The notes below the pieces were generated by a model. It saw only the letters and a program-made list of their open reading frames with translations, ran no database searches and was not told the origin of the DNA. From the NCBI GenBank assembly GCA_003246895.1, contig QKCL01000048.1, positions 84,927 to 148,926 on the forward strand: DNA of 64,000 nt. Direction: 5' to 3'. The translations under genes and the position numbers were made by a program. This DNA comes from Spirochaetota bacterium (GTDB taxonomy: Bacteria > Spirochaetota > UBA4802 > UBA5550). Positions 8,225-16,813 of this stretch are shown piece after piece (within the stretch, counting starts at the first letter, position 1; each line of letters opens with the position of its first letter).

Positions 8225-8686
8225 ATGGATAAAAAATTTGTAATTCTTGTAGCTCTGCATTTTAGTGAGAACCCTGAAGAGGTATTGAGGAGGTCTCTGT
8301 CTGTTGCCAAAAAATATGACGCAAAAATATATACAATTCATGTTATAGAGGACATGCCGAGACAGACTCTTTATTACGATGCCTACAGAATCTGGGAAGA
8401 GTTCAGGGACAAGGCAGTAAAGGAGACCCTTGAACACATGAACAAGTACCTTCTGAAACTTGGGGAAGATTTTGATGATATTGAAGCGATTATTGAGGTT
8501 GGTAACCCCACTGACAAGATTCTGCAGAAAGCGGAAGAACTGGGCGCTGACCTGATTATAGTGGGCCACCATGTACGAAAAGGTATAATAAAACAGATGA
8601 TTACTACGAGTGTAAGTGAAAAGGTTGTGAGGTACTCAACAAGGCCGGTTCTTACATTCTACGTTGAGAGTGAGGAGATTCTCTGA
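8225..8686 (+). CDS. Universal stress protein (UspA family)
   Basis: A 153-residue Usp-fold protein. It starts with the typical first strand (KFVILVALHFSENPEEVLRRSLSVAKK) and contains the conserved ADLIIVGHHVRKGIIKQM...SVSEKVVRYSTRPVL pattern at the C-terminus. The ATP-binding G-2x-G-9x-G(S/T) signature is degenerate: GHHVRKG is followed by TTSV rather than GS, so nucleotide binding is doubtful. I chose the ATG at 8225 because GGGGG sits five bases upstream; an in-frame GTG at 8219 would add two residues. Forms an operon with the PilZ gene, which suggests a stress output linked to cyclic di-GMP. Confidence 0.88.
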   Translation: MDKKFVILVALHFSENPEEVLRRSLSVAKKYDAKIYTIHVIEDMPRQTLYYDAYRIWEEFRDKAVKETLEHMNKYLLKLGEDFDDIEAIIEVGNPTDKILQKAEELGADLIIVGHHVRKGIIKQMITTSVSEKVVRYSTRPVLTFYVESEEIL

Positions 8687-8784
8687 TTCAGGCGGCGGGG
8701 AGTGTTTTCCCTGCCGGATGTTTTTTCTGATTGTATACCCTGTTTTCCTTCTTCAGTGGATTTAGAGGAAAAGGAGAGTGTCCG

Positions 8785-9495
8785 TCAGTTTTCGTAAAGT
8801 TTTTGAATTTCATTCTCCGACAGGGCTCTTCCGAATATTGCCAGTTCATCCAGAATTCCGAAAAAGTAATTGTTTGTTCCGGTAAGTGTTCCAATAAAAC
8901 ACCGGTAAATTCCGGAAAATGAATATGATTTAACAGTGAATTCACTTCGTACTGTGCCGTTGATATATGTTTTTACAGAATTTCCGTTGTAGACCCAGGC
9001 AAGGTGAAACCATGTTCCGGAAGCCAGAGTTTCAGCAGGGAAAATGTATTGCAGCATATAAGTTTCATCAAAGAGGTACATGTATGGTTGTGAGGAGCTA
9101 TTGATAAGAACGACAACGAATTCAGAAAAGATATTATCATAGAAAGACTGGAATATATACCTCGGGACAGAAACATCGGAATAATTCATCCAGACAGAAA
9201 CCGTGAAATCTGTGCTGCTTAGACTGAAACTTTTTTCAACGGGAATTTCAATGTAGGATGAACCTCCGTTAAAAAACATTCCTTTGCCTGCATTGCCCAG
9301 ATGGTCATTATCCGGAGTAGCCCCGTAGTTGTTTCCATCGTGGCCGTTGCCGCTCATATCACGCGCGTCACCGTTAAGGGGGTAATAGGCAATGATTGAG
9401 TCATCTTTTGCAAGGCCTCCAAGTTCTTCATCCTCGCCCAGGAGGCATGAAGCAAGGAAAAGACATATAATAGAAACAGATACTATTCTTTTCAT
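8785..9495 (-). CDS. LamG/concanavalin-like lipoprotein
   Basis: The likely start is the ATG at 9495 with GGAG upstream; the 13 codons before it lack a signal sequence. The 236-residue product begins with a lipoprotein signal peptide, LFLASC, Cys17 being the lipidation site. The rest is one LamG-like jelly roll: IAYYPLNGDARDMSGNGHDG, then the F-NGGSSYIEIP strand, the TDFTVSVWMNY strand and the end FGILDELAIFGRALSENEIQ, all characteristic of the LamG/concanavalin family. Such domains bind carbohydrate or protein at the cell surface. It is a single-gene unit. The ligand is unknown. Confidence 0.85.
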   Translation of the reverse strand: MKRIVSVSIICLFLASCLLGEDEELGGLAKDDSIIAYYPLNGDARDMSGNGHDGNNYGATPDNDHLGNAGKGMFFNGGSSYIEIPVEKSFSLSSTDFTVSVWMNYSDVSVPRYIFQSFYDNIFSEFVVVLINSSSQPYMYLFDETYMLQYIFPAETLASGTWFHLAWVYNGNSVKTYINGTVRSEFTVKSYSFSGIYRCFIGTLTGTNNYFFGILDELAIFGRALSENEIQKLYEN

Positions 9496-9653
9496 TGGGG
9501 CTCCGGTAATCCTGCGATAGTCTGGCTGCTGCATGTATATTCAATATAATCAAAAAATAGTTTTGTACATAAAAAAATATAGTTTTATACAAAAAGAAAG
9601 AATCGTTGTGGTTTCATGCTGTGCATGGGGCCTGGTGCAAAAGACCCCGGTTT

Positions 9654-10268
9654 CTATCTGGTGGTATATGTTGATATTATTACTTCATATATTTTCTGCA
9701 GAGACTGGTCAGAAGGTGATTTTATACCGGAATTTTTGAGCACATCTGATCTGTTTCTTTCGAACCAGTTGAAGAGTCTCTGTCCTGCGTCCTTTGCATC
9801 ATCTGCGGCATGACAGAGTTTTACAACACGTTTCATCTCGTCCCTTGCAAAGAAATTTCTGTAATTGCCCATTATAAGAATGAAGTGTTTTCCCTCATCT
9901 CCTTCTTCCACAGAAACCCGTTCCATCATTTCCTCTTTCGCTTCCTTCCATTCATTCATCTTCTTCTGAAACTGGCTTTCCCTCCTTTCCCGGTCAGCAG
10001 GGTTTGATACTATTTTTTTATTATGTATCAGTACTCCGGCCTGCTGTATGAGAAATCCTATTTCATTTTCATCAAGTTCAGTTAGAAGAGAGTTCAGTTC
10101 TTTTATTGCAGCTTTCAATGCAGGTGACAGCACAGTTTTTTTTGAAGGAGAAGTCTTCGGAACCGCCGGAATTTTTTTCTCAGACACTCCGGATTTCTTT
10201 TTAGCTTCAGATGATTTTGATGGGGTTGCCTTTTTTGCAGTTTTTTTTGAGGTAGTCTTTTTTGCCAT
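9654..10268 (-). CDS. Protein with histone H1-like lysine-rich N-terminal tail
   Basis: A 204-residue cytoplasmic protein. Residues 1 to about 48 are an extended Lys/Ser/Ala/Thr/Pro tail (AKKTTSKKTAKKATPSKSS and so on), like the tails of bacterial H1-like proteins. The remaining 155 residues are helical and charged: a segment around LNSLLTELDENEIGFLIQQAG, a Lys/Glu-rich helix, then HFILIMGNYRNFFARDEMKR and LFNWFERNRSDVL. No signal peptide. The ATG at 10268 is preferred, with AAGGCGGTG upstream; a GTG two codons earlier is possible. It may bind nucleic acid through its tail; the globular part is not one I recognise. Confidence 0.72.
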   Translation of the reverse strand: MAKKTTSKKTAKKATPSKSSEAKKKSGVSEKKIPAVPKTSPSKKTVLSPALKAAIKELNSLLTELDENEIGFLIQQAGVLIHNKKIVSNPADRERRESQFQKKMNEWKEAKEEMMERVSVEEGDEGKHFILIMGNYRNFFARDEMKRVVKLCHAADDAKDAGQRLFNWFERNRSDVLKNSGIKSPSDQSLQKIYEVIISTYTTR

Positions 10269-10489
10269 GTTCACCGCCTTATGTTTCCTGATATTTAAAG
10301 ATAAAGCCGAGTCTGGAAGAATTGTTGAAGTAAACCTCTGTTTCCTGCCACGGTCAAGCCGTTTTTACGGCTGCAGAAAGCTTCAAAAAGTTAATTATTC
10401 ATAAGAGGGGAAGCTGTCTCTAAAAATCACTTGACGCATGATTGTGGCCTAAAAGAATCAACAGTATATATATTTGAAGCAGGTATCTG

Positions 10490-11326
10490 ATGATTAGACA
10501 TACATTGATGGTTAACTGTCCCGACAGAAAGGGGCTTATATTTGATATTACACGCATATTGCTCTCCCATGAACTTAACATAATTGAAAACGACCAGTTC
10601 GTGGATACAGACTCAAACAAGTTTTTCATGCGCACCGAGTTTACGGGTTCCTTTGATTCCGGCAGGCTATATTCGGATCTCGAAGAATCTCTCGGCAGAG
10701 AGGCATCTCTCAAACTTCTGGGAAGCAGAAAGAAGAATATTGTAATTCTTGCCACAAAGGAGCATCACTGCCTCGGTGATATTCTCATACGGCATTTTTT
10801 CAATGACATAAATGCAAATATACAGGCAGTAATAAGCAACCATGAGGTTCTTCGTGAGCTCACGGAAAAGATGGATATACCGTATCATTTTGTGTCCCAT
10901 GAGAATCTCTCAAGAGAGGACCATGAGCAGAAGGTTATGACCATACTGAACCAGTATAATCCGGAATATATAGTTCTGGCAAAGTATATGAGGATTCTGT
11001 CTCCTTCATTTACCGGACTTTATCCCGGAAGAATCGTAAATATACACCATTCATTTCTCCCTGCATTTATCGGAGCAAATCCCTATAAACAGGCTTATGC
11101 CAGGGGAGTTAAAATGATTGGTGCAACAGCCCATTTTGTTAACCACAACCTCGATGAAGGGCCGATTATTGAACAGAATATAGTCCATATAACCCATAAG
11201 GAGAGCGCAGAGGATCTTGCAAAGGCGGGACGTGATGTTGAAAAGATAGTTCTTTCCAAGGCCCTGCAGCTTGTTCTGGAAGACAGGGTTTTCCTTTCCG
11301 GAAACAGAACTGTTGTTTTCAGGTAG
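10490..11326 (+). CDS. purU: Formyltetrahydrofolate deformylase
   Basis: A 278-residue enzyme that hydrolyses 10-formyl-tetrahydrofolate to formate and tetrahydrofolate, supplying formate for purine synthesis or balancing one-carbon units. Residues 1-80 form the N-terminal ACT domain (LMVNCPDRKGLIFDITRIL). The rest is a formyltransferase fold with IVNIHHSFLPAF, which holds the catalytic His, and GATAHFVNHNLDEGPIIEQ, which holds the catalytic Asp and the substrate loop. Length is the usual 280. The downstream 400 bases contain a pseudogene on the other strand, so it is monocistronic. Confidence 0.95.
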   Translation: MIRHTLMVNCPDRKGLIFDITRILLSHELNIIENDQFVDTDSNKFFMRTEFTGSFDSGRLYSDLEESLGREASLKLLGSRKKNIVILATKEHHCLGDILIRHFFNDINANIQAVISNHEVLRELTEKMDIPYHFVSHENLSREDHEQKVMTILNQYNPEYIVLAKYMRILSPSFTGLYPGRIVNIHHSFLPAFIGANPYKQAYARGVKMIGATAHFVNHNLDEGPIIEQNIVHITHKESAEDLAKAGRDVEKIVLSKALQLVLEDRVFLSGNRTVVFR

Positions 11327-11412
11327 GAGAAATAACTTTTTTTACATCAGAGGGCTTCATACTGTTATCCGGATGAAACCTTCCGGTCTGCCGGCTTTAT
11401 CCGGAACTTCTA

Positions 11413-11731
11413 CCTGGCTCTTTCCAGTTCGGATGCTTTATAATCATCAAAAAACAGAGAATTTCCCTTCCATTCAGGCATTATTAACTGCTATATGAAG
11501 GCCGCCGGGTTCCGCTGCGGTTTTTTCCATGGCATCACTTACAGATTTTTTATGGCCTGCGTCTGAATTGATGGTTACGGATTTGACTCCCATGCCTTTG
11601 GTTTCAGCAGCAGCCCCGTCGTTCTCCTCGGTATTTATGTCCAACAGGGAGACATTTGTTACGGCCTGCGCAAAGAGCCTTTCAGGGAGGCAGCGCCGGT
11701 TGTTATTGTTTTTTAAATCATAACTGTTCAT
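11413..11731 (-). pseudogene. Decayed short-chain dehydrogenase/reductase
   Basis: A remnant of an SDR gene. The ATG at 11731 has GGAG seven bases upstream and gives MNSYDLK; removing one A from the following A run restores TITTGAAS, the TGxxxGxG nucleotide-binding start. A second lesion returns the frame to LFAQAVTNVSLLDIN, and then the frame stays open through GMGVKSVTINSD and GGLHIAVNNA, the NNAG motif. The next codon, where Gly is expected, is TGA; homology resumes as MEGKFSV and, in another frame, FDDYKASELERA, before fading at about 11413. The catalytic Ser-Tyr-Lys part is missing. At least three disabling changes make this a true pseudogene and not a sequencing error. Confidence 0.8.
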
Positions 11732-11743
11732 AAAATTCTCCAA

Positions 11744-12214
11744 TATGAATTATAATCGTTTGTCGCAGTAAAATTTTTGAAAATATCAATTATCTGTTCT
11801 TGTTATTTTAATTGTTTTTGGATATTCCGGCTGTAAGCGGCAGGTGGTTATTGTATCGCATGCGGTCTGTTAGTGTTACGATAATGTTAATTATAAAATT
11901 ATGCATGTTTTGGTGCTTGACTGATAAAAGCTGAAAAATAGGCTTTAAAAAGATTTTTTGAAAGAGTTTCGCATAACAGCTGTAATTTTTTTATAATTAC
12001 ACTGGACAATATCGTATCTTGAATCAATAATGGTATCGATTAGAAATAGGGTTCTGTTTTGTTGAAACAGGTCCATGTAAGAGACAGATGACTTTTGACT
12101 TAGCCGAGAAAGAGATTCCTGCATTCTGGGGATGTGAAAGGGTCTGCGGCCAGGTTGAAGAAGATTATATATAAGGCCCTGCAGGAGCTATCATGTTTTT
12201 TTAGTGTGAACCTT
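11744..12214. other. Intergenic region with a possible gene remnant
   Basis: No intact gene is visible between the SDR remnant and the terminator at 12215. A plus-strand frame open from 12031 to 12177 includes a 28-codon stretch from the ATG at 12088 reading DLAEKEIPAFWGC, which is faintly like the VPVFWACGVTPQ region of the DUF1445 hydro-lyase family; that family often lies beside Nramp-like genes of the type found next door. A short hairpin (CTGTTT / AAACAG) occurs near 12054-12070. Both readings are weak, and a small RNA ending at the terminator is the alternative. Confidence 0.3.
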
Positions 12215-12260
12215 CTATGCGTGCCATATATAATTATATATGGCACGCATAGCTTTTTTT
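12215..12260 (+). terminator. Strong rho-independent terminator without an obvious gene
   Basis: A perfect 18-base-pair palindrome (arms 12215-12232 and 12235-12252, starting CTATGCGTGCC) is followed directly by C and a run of seven T on the plus strand. The minus-strand side has no T run, so it terminates plus-strand transcription, although no intact plus-strand gene lies upstream for nearly 900 bases. Confidence 0.75.
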
Positions 12261-12270
12261 ATCAACCCAT

Positions 12271-13548
12271 CTACATTATCCATTTCCACCATATAAACAG
12301 CAGAAGAAATCCGAACAGGTAGGCAAGTCCGGCATAGCTCAGGATCTTCATTGGAAGACCCGGCTTAAGTTCAGCGGGGAGTTCAGCCTTCTTAACCAGC
12401 TTGTGGTTCAGCCATGCAAAGACAGGGGTGGTCATAAAGGCCATAGTCATTGCAAATCCGAGCATGGGGAGCATCGCCTTTTTGAAGAAGATAAGGATTG
12501 CAAGGCTTACCACTGCGACGAATATTACCCACCTTGTAAATACCTTCTCGGAATATGTAGTATGGTTTTTCAGAAGCTGGAGGCCTTCAGCCAGAGCCCT
12601 TGAGTAACCGTCCACAACAGTAATTGTTGACCCGAATATGCAGAAAAATGCTATGAGTGCGATGAGATATCTTGACCATTCTCCGATGGTTGTGGCATAT
12701 ACATTTACAAGCTGATGGGAAAACCCGATTCCGCCCTTTGCAAGTGCCTGACCGTTGCCGTGTATAACGAGAGCTCCTAGAGCGAGGAAAACCAGAGCCA
12801 GAAATGCAGTTGTGATGTATCCAAGGTTAAAGTCAAATAAGGCGCTTTTCGGTGTTACCTTCTGCTCTCCGCACTGTTTGCACAGCCATAGTGAAGTTAT
12901 GCATGAGATTTCAATGGGAGCCGGCATCCATCCCATGGTGACAACGAGGAATCCGATTGATGCGATCTGCCATGGAGAGGGTGAGATAAACTCCTTTGGA
13001 GCAACCGGGCCGTTGTGCAGGGCTATGGCTGCTGCGGAAACAGTTGCAACTGCCAGTACCACCATTATAAATTTGGATACTCTGTTCAGCATGGCAAAAT
13101 GTCCGGCAAGTACAATTAGAAGTGATGCTGCAAGTACAATTGCGCAAAGTACCGGCATGGGGAGTTTCCATGGAATGAAATATCCCAGAAGACTTGCTGA
13201 AAAGAGTGTCAGTGCGGCAGTATTAATTACAGCCGAAAAAATGTTCAGACCGAATGCGAGAACCATGTATCCTTTCCCCATCCTGGCATATCCTCCCTGA
13301 AGGGTTCTGCCGGTTGCCATTGTGTATGTTACGCCTGCGCGGAAAAATGGATATTTGAATATATTTACAAGCAGAATCAGCAGTGCGAGAGACCACCCGT
13401 ATATGGCCCCGGCCTGTGTTGATGCCACGAGGTGACTTCCTCCTATGGCGGCTGTGGCCATGAGTATTCCCGGCCCCAGAGTCTTTGCAACGCGTATTAT
13501 GTATCCCAACATCGTCGTCGGGAAGAAGAGACTGATTACCTTTTCCAA
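12271..13548 (-). CDS. Nramp-family transporter lacking the DPGN metal motif
   Basis: A 425-residue membrane protein with about eleven hydrophobic helices. The first helix reads GPGILMATAAIGGSHLVAST, aligned with the Nramp start GPGFL...DPGN, but the metal-binding Asp and Asn are replaced (GGSH). Helix 6, usually with MPH, reads VVTMGWMPAPIEISC. It therefore belongs to the divergent Nramp-like branch exemplified by B. subtilis YcsG, whose genes accompany 5-oxoproline metabolism genes, and probably does not carry Mn(II) or Fe(II) in the canonical way. TTG is taken as start because GGGAG lies eight bases upstream. Substrate unknown. Confidence 0.85.
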   Translation of the reverse strand: MEKVISLFFPTTMLGYIIRVAKTLGPGILMATAAIGGSHLVASTQAGAIYGWSLALLILLVNIFKYPFFRAGVTYTMATGRTLQGGYARMGKGYMVLAFGLNIFSAVINTAALTLFSASLLGYFIPWKLPMPVLCAIVLAASLLIVLAGHFAMLNRVSKFIMVVLAVATVSAAAIALHNGPVAPKEFISPSPWQIASIGFLVVTMGWMPAPIEISCITSLWLCKQCGEQKVTPKSALFDFNLGYITTAFLALVFLALGALVIHGNGQALAKGGIGFSHQLVNVYATTIGEWSRYLIALIAFFCIFGSTITVVDGYSRALAEGLQLLKNHTTYSEKVFTRWVIFVAVVSLAILIFFKKAMLPMLGFAMTMAFMTTPVFAWLNHKLVKKAELPAELKPGLPMKILSYAGLAYLFGFLLLFIWWKWIM

Positions 13549-13992
13549 AATTATATCTCCCGATAATTATAGATTTTCAAGGCCTGTGCATGGAGTACTG
13601 CTTCTGCATCCAGATAGGGTCTTTGTATTTTAGACTTTTCCTTTAAATTTTGATGTCAAATAGTTATTTCAGGGGCGGAAAAAATAAGTGTAAAATTTTA
13701 ATTATTACTGTTGGTTTCTATGGGGGGAGAAATCCGTCTGCCATTTCAGACAAACGGATTGTGTCTTTTCGTGGCCTTGAATTTAAGGCCCTGTGCTGTA
13801 ATTTCTTCAATATGTAAATACAGCGTAGCAGTAAAGCTGTTGTACTGCAAAAACATGCTGGTTCATTACCGGGCGTGTCGGCTTTCAGGATCATGGAGAT
13901 ACTATTGCTGAACTATGTTCCATAATGATTTTAAGTTGCTTGATTATTCGGATGCATTTTCATATTTTGTATAAAAAACTACAGGGGTTGCA
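13549..13992. other. 444-base intergenic region with two hairpins
   Basis: Located between the divergent Nramp-like and MscS genes, it must hold both promoters. Two small inverted repeats are visible: AATCCGT...ACGGATT around 13731-13760 and GGCCTT...AAGGCC at 13773-13790. Neither is followed by a T run. I see no convincing reading frame on either strand. Confidence 0.45.
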
Positions 13993-15054
13993 ATGGATTT
14001 ATCATATCTTGATCAGGTTATACTCGGGAATTCCATGAAGGCATATGGAACAGTCCTCATCGCCTTTTTCTCTACTCTCATTGTTGTTTCTGTTATTAAG
14101 AAGATTCTCTTCGGCCGTCTCAAAAAACTCGCAGAGATGACAGAGACCAGGCTGGATGACTTTATTGTTGAGCATCTTGAAAAATTTGTAATACCGGTTA
14201 TATACATAACCACAGCTTATCATCTTGTTACATCCACTCTTACAATAAACAGCGGGCTGGCAAAGTTTATATATGCTCTTTTCCTTGCGTTCATAATTAT
14301 TTACACTGTTAAATTCATGATCTCCATCATAAAATTTGCACTTACACAGTACTGGGTAATAAAGCAGGGCAAGGAAGAGGAAGAGGCTGAAACAAATGTC
14401 AGGGGGATTTCAACATTCATCTCCATCATAATATGGACTATAGCATTCATATTTTTCATAGATAATCTGGGGTTCAAGATTTCAGGTATCATGGCAGGTA
14501 TCGGAATAGGAGGTGTCACCCTGGCTCTGGCTTCACAGGCAATTCTCGGCGACTTGTTCAGCTATTTTGTCATATTCTTTGACAGGCCCTTTGAAATTGG
14601 CGACTTCATAAAGGTCGATGACAAACTCGGCGTCATAGAAAGGATAGGCATAAAGACCACAAGGGTCAAGAGCCTGAGCGGAGAGCAGCTTGTATTTTCG
14701 AACACGGACCTCACAAGATCCAGGGTGCATAACTACAAGAAAATGCTGCAGCGGAGGATAATGTTTCAGTTCGGAGTAGTGTACCAGACAACCTATGAGC
14801 ATCTTGAAACGATCCCGTCCATGGTGAAAGAGATCGTAGAGTCCACTGAGAATACACTCTTTGACAGGGCGCATTTCTTTACATATGGAAATTCGAGTCT
14901 GGATTTTGAAGTCGTATATTTCGTATACGGGCATGAATACAACACCTATATGGATGTACAGCAGGAGATTAATTTAAAGATATTCAAAAAATTCAGGGAC
15001 CAGGGGATCGATTTCGCATACCCCACCAGAACTGTTTTTATAGAGAAAGGATAA
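13993..15054 (+). CDS. Small-conductance mechanosensitive channel (MscS family)
   Basis: A 353-residue inner-membrane channel that opens on membrane tension to release solutes in hypo-osmotic shock. About four N-terminal hydrophobic helices precede the pore helix, recognisable as GIMAGIGIGGVTLALASQAILGD (given in part) near residue 165-185, with its Gly/Ala packing pattern. The beta domain follows (FFDRPFEIGDFIKVDDKLGVIERIGIKTT) with the conserved G-D-x-(I/V) and a typical S/N-containing strand LVFSNTDL. The C-terminal alpha/beta domain ends near 350. AGGGG precedes the ATG. A secreted-protein gene begins 29 bases after the stop. Confidence 0.93.
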   Translation: MDLSYLDQVILGNSMKAYGTVLIAFFSTLIVVSVIKKILFGRLKKLAEMTETRLDDFIVEHLEKFVIPVIYITTAYHLVTSTLTINSGLAKFIYALFLAFIIIYTVKFMISIIKFALTQYWVIKQGKEEEEAETNVRGISTFISIIIWTIAFIFFIDNLGFKISGIMAGIGIGGVTLALASQAILGDLFSYFVIFFDRPFEIGDFIKVDDKLGVIERIGIKTTRVKSLSGEQLVFSNTDLTRSRVHNYKKMLQRRIMFQFGVVYQTTYEHLETIPSMVKEIVESTENTLFDRAHFFTYGNSSLDFEVVYFVYGHEYNTYMDVQQEINLKIFKKFRDQGIDFAYPTRTVFIEKG

Positions 15055-15083
15055 CTGTTACCATAAATTAAAGGATGGATTTT

Positions 15084-15740
15084 GTGAAAAAGTTGAGGTT
15101 TTTGCTTCTTGTGATGCTGCCGGTATTTTTTACTGCCGCAGGTTTTGCCGGCACCACTGATCATGGAGAGATAGCCGGTCTTTCCACTGACGGGAGGTAT
15201 GCCGAGATCATGGTGTCCGGTATTGAGGACGGCAGCGGCTTCTATTATATTAAACTGCAGGTTCTTGATATTCAGAAAAACCGTTTTGTTGGTAAAAAGA
15301 TTTCCATGAAGCAGGACGATTCAGGAACTCCTGAATCTGTAAAAAGGAAGGCCCAGTCTCAGTCTGAAAGGAATCGCAGAAAATACGGTATCAGGAAGTC
15401 TCTGAAACCGGTTAAAGTCAGAGTCACGGGTAATGACGTTGAAAAGACATTTGTCATTAATGGCAGAAAACATGTTGTAAAGATTGACGAAAATGAAAGC
15501 GGTACTAAATGCAATTCCATGGCAGGGATGATTCAGGCAAAGGGGTTCAGGCTCTCCCTTGACGGCAGGGTCATCGACGGAGTGAGTTCACCGTCTGGAT
15601 CAATTGGATGCGCCTTTGCCTATAAAATTGAATCTGTTTATAATTATATGGGTCATGTTATAATCTTATACAGTGCCCAGACTCCCGGTTTCGAGGGGCC
15701 TGACACAACAGCACTCTTTTCATCTGCACCACTGAAATAG
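15084..15740 (+). CDS. Secreted protein resembling DUF2259
   Basis: A 218-residue exported protein. The GTG at 15084 is preferred, since AAGGATGGA lies before it and the product starts MKKLRFLLL with a normal signal peptide cleaved near GFA-GTT; the in-frame ATG at 15075 overlaps this ribosome-binding site. The mature N-terminus GLSTDGRYAEIMVSGIEDGS, and the strand that follows ending in LDIQKNRFVGKKI, match what I know as DUF2259, a predicted secreted family seen in spirochaetes. A lysine/arginine-rich middle (residues 85-110) follows. Function unknown. Probably cotranscribed with mscS. Confidence 0.72.
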   Translation: MKKLRFLLLVMLPVFFTAAGFAGTTDHGEIAGLSTDGRYAEIMVSGIEDGSGFYYIKLQVLDIQKNRFVGKKISMKQDDSGTPESVKRKAQSQSERNRRKYGIRKSLKPVKVRVTGNDVEKTFVINGRKHVVKIDENESGTKCNSMAGMIQAKGFRLSLDGRVIDGVSSPSGSIGCAFAYKIESVYNYMGHVIILYSAQTPGFEGPDTTALFSSAPLK

Positions 15741-15928
15741 AATTTGCCAGGCACCTGAGAATTACTGTCTCATATGGGGGAATAAATTCTGTATAAAGAT
15801 TCAGAAAAGTTATGGAAAAAAGGTCCGATCCGGCAGGCCCGGACGACAGTTCTGACTGGACAGGTTATAGTGACATCCGGAATGGGAACATTCCGGTTTT
15901 TATATTTTTATATTTAAGGAGAAAGAAA

Positions 15929-16225
15929 GTGAAAAAGAAACTTTCATGTCTTGCTGCAGTCCTCTCAGCTGTTTCATTGCTGTCATTTGCGGCCTTTGCC
16001 CAGGAAGGCAAGGGTGGTCCCGAAGGCCATGGCGGACCCCGTGGAAAATCTCCATTAAAACAGATGGATAAGGATGGAGACGGACGTGTTTCCAAAGAGG
16101 AATGGAGTGATTTCCAGAACAAGATGTTTACAAATATGGATAAGAACAAAGACGGCTACATCACTGAAGATGAATTTAAACGGGGCGGGCCCGGCGGTCA
16201 CGGCGGACCAGGAGGGGGAAAATAA
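15929..16225 (+). CDS. Small exported EF-hand calcium-binding protein
   Basis: The GTG at 15929 has AAGGAG seven bases upstream and yields a 98-residue protein with a signal peptide cleaved after FAAFA. The mature protein begins with a Gly/His/Pro-rich stretch and carries two canonical EF-hand loops, DKDGDGRVSKEE and DKNKDGYITEDE, each with the five acidic/oxygen ligands and the final Glu. It closes with another Gly/His-rich tail (GGPGGHGGPGGGK). The pair of loops should bind two calcium ions outside the cytoplasm; the glycine/histidine tails might bind transition metals. The longer upstream frame has no ribosome-binding site. Confidence 0.85.
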   Translation: MKKKLSCLAAVLSAVSLLSFAAFAQEGKGGPEGHGGPRGKSPLKQMDKDGDGRVSKEEWSDFQNKMFTNMDKNKDGYITEDEFKRGGPGGHGGPGGGK

Positions 16226-16355
16226 ACAACATATTGTATTTACCATATGTCTTTTCCCGATAGCTGCTTGTTAAATACAGGTTCTGCTGAATATACAGAA
16301 CCTGTATTCCAGATTTATAGGGAATTAAATTCCAGTTTAAGTATTGCGGCCGGAG

Positions 16356-16703
16356 TTAGAATGTAATAATTCTGTATCCCTCATTTTCATAATGTGCCAT
16401 TGAGGGATGCCCTCTGATGTGGTCAAGGAACGGAAGACCTTCTTTTTCTGCGGCCGCAGTTGTACCGAGTTTTGCGGCACAGGCACGGCATACACCCTCT
16501 ATGAGGCCTTTCTCCTTTACTTCAGTGTATAGCTGATTCAGGGGATTTCCCTTCTCTGCAAGGGATTCAATGAGTCTGCATGAACCTCCTTCAAAAATAA
16601 TCTTTACATCATAGCCTTTGCCGCTGTAGTCTAATGCATTGAGGAGAACATGTATGAAGCACATGGGGTCTTCGTTGAATGCAAAGAGCGCGATTTTTTT
16701 CAT
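16356..16703 (-). CDS. DsrE/DsrF-like cytoplasmic protein
   Basis: A 115-residue alpha/beta protein. It begins KKIALFAFNEDPMCFIHVLLNAL, continues with YDVKIIFEGGSCRLIESL and then GLIEGVCRACAAKLG, the order of strand, helix and cysteine-bearing loop seen in DsrE-like and similar sulfur-relay folds. Cys near residues 55 and about 85-88 (CRAC) could carry persulfide. It ends in a short strand (YRIITF). The ATG at 16703 follows GGCGGTGAG, so the 15 codons upstream are not used. No other sulfur-relay genes are nearby. Confidence 0.72.
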   Translation of the reverse strand: MKKIALFAFNEDPMCFIHVLLNALDYSGKGYDVKIIFEGGSCRLIESLAEKGNPLNQLYTEVKEKGLIEGVCRACAAKLGTTAAAEKEGLPFLDHIRGHPSMAHYENEGYRIITF

Positions 16704-16813
16704 GGATCTCACCGCCTTTTTATGGGTATAATATAATAAATAAAACAACGTTGAACTGAAAAGTCAATGCTGATACATAATGCATGTGGTGCTTGTATTT
16801 ATGAAGGGAACTT

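Noticed and set aside
12134..12322. 62-codon plus-strand frame through the strong terminator
   Set aside because: It reads straight through the hairpin and T run into the antisense of the Nramp gene.
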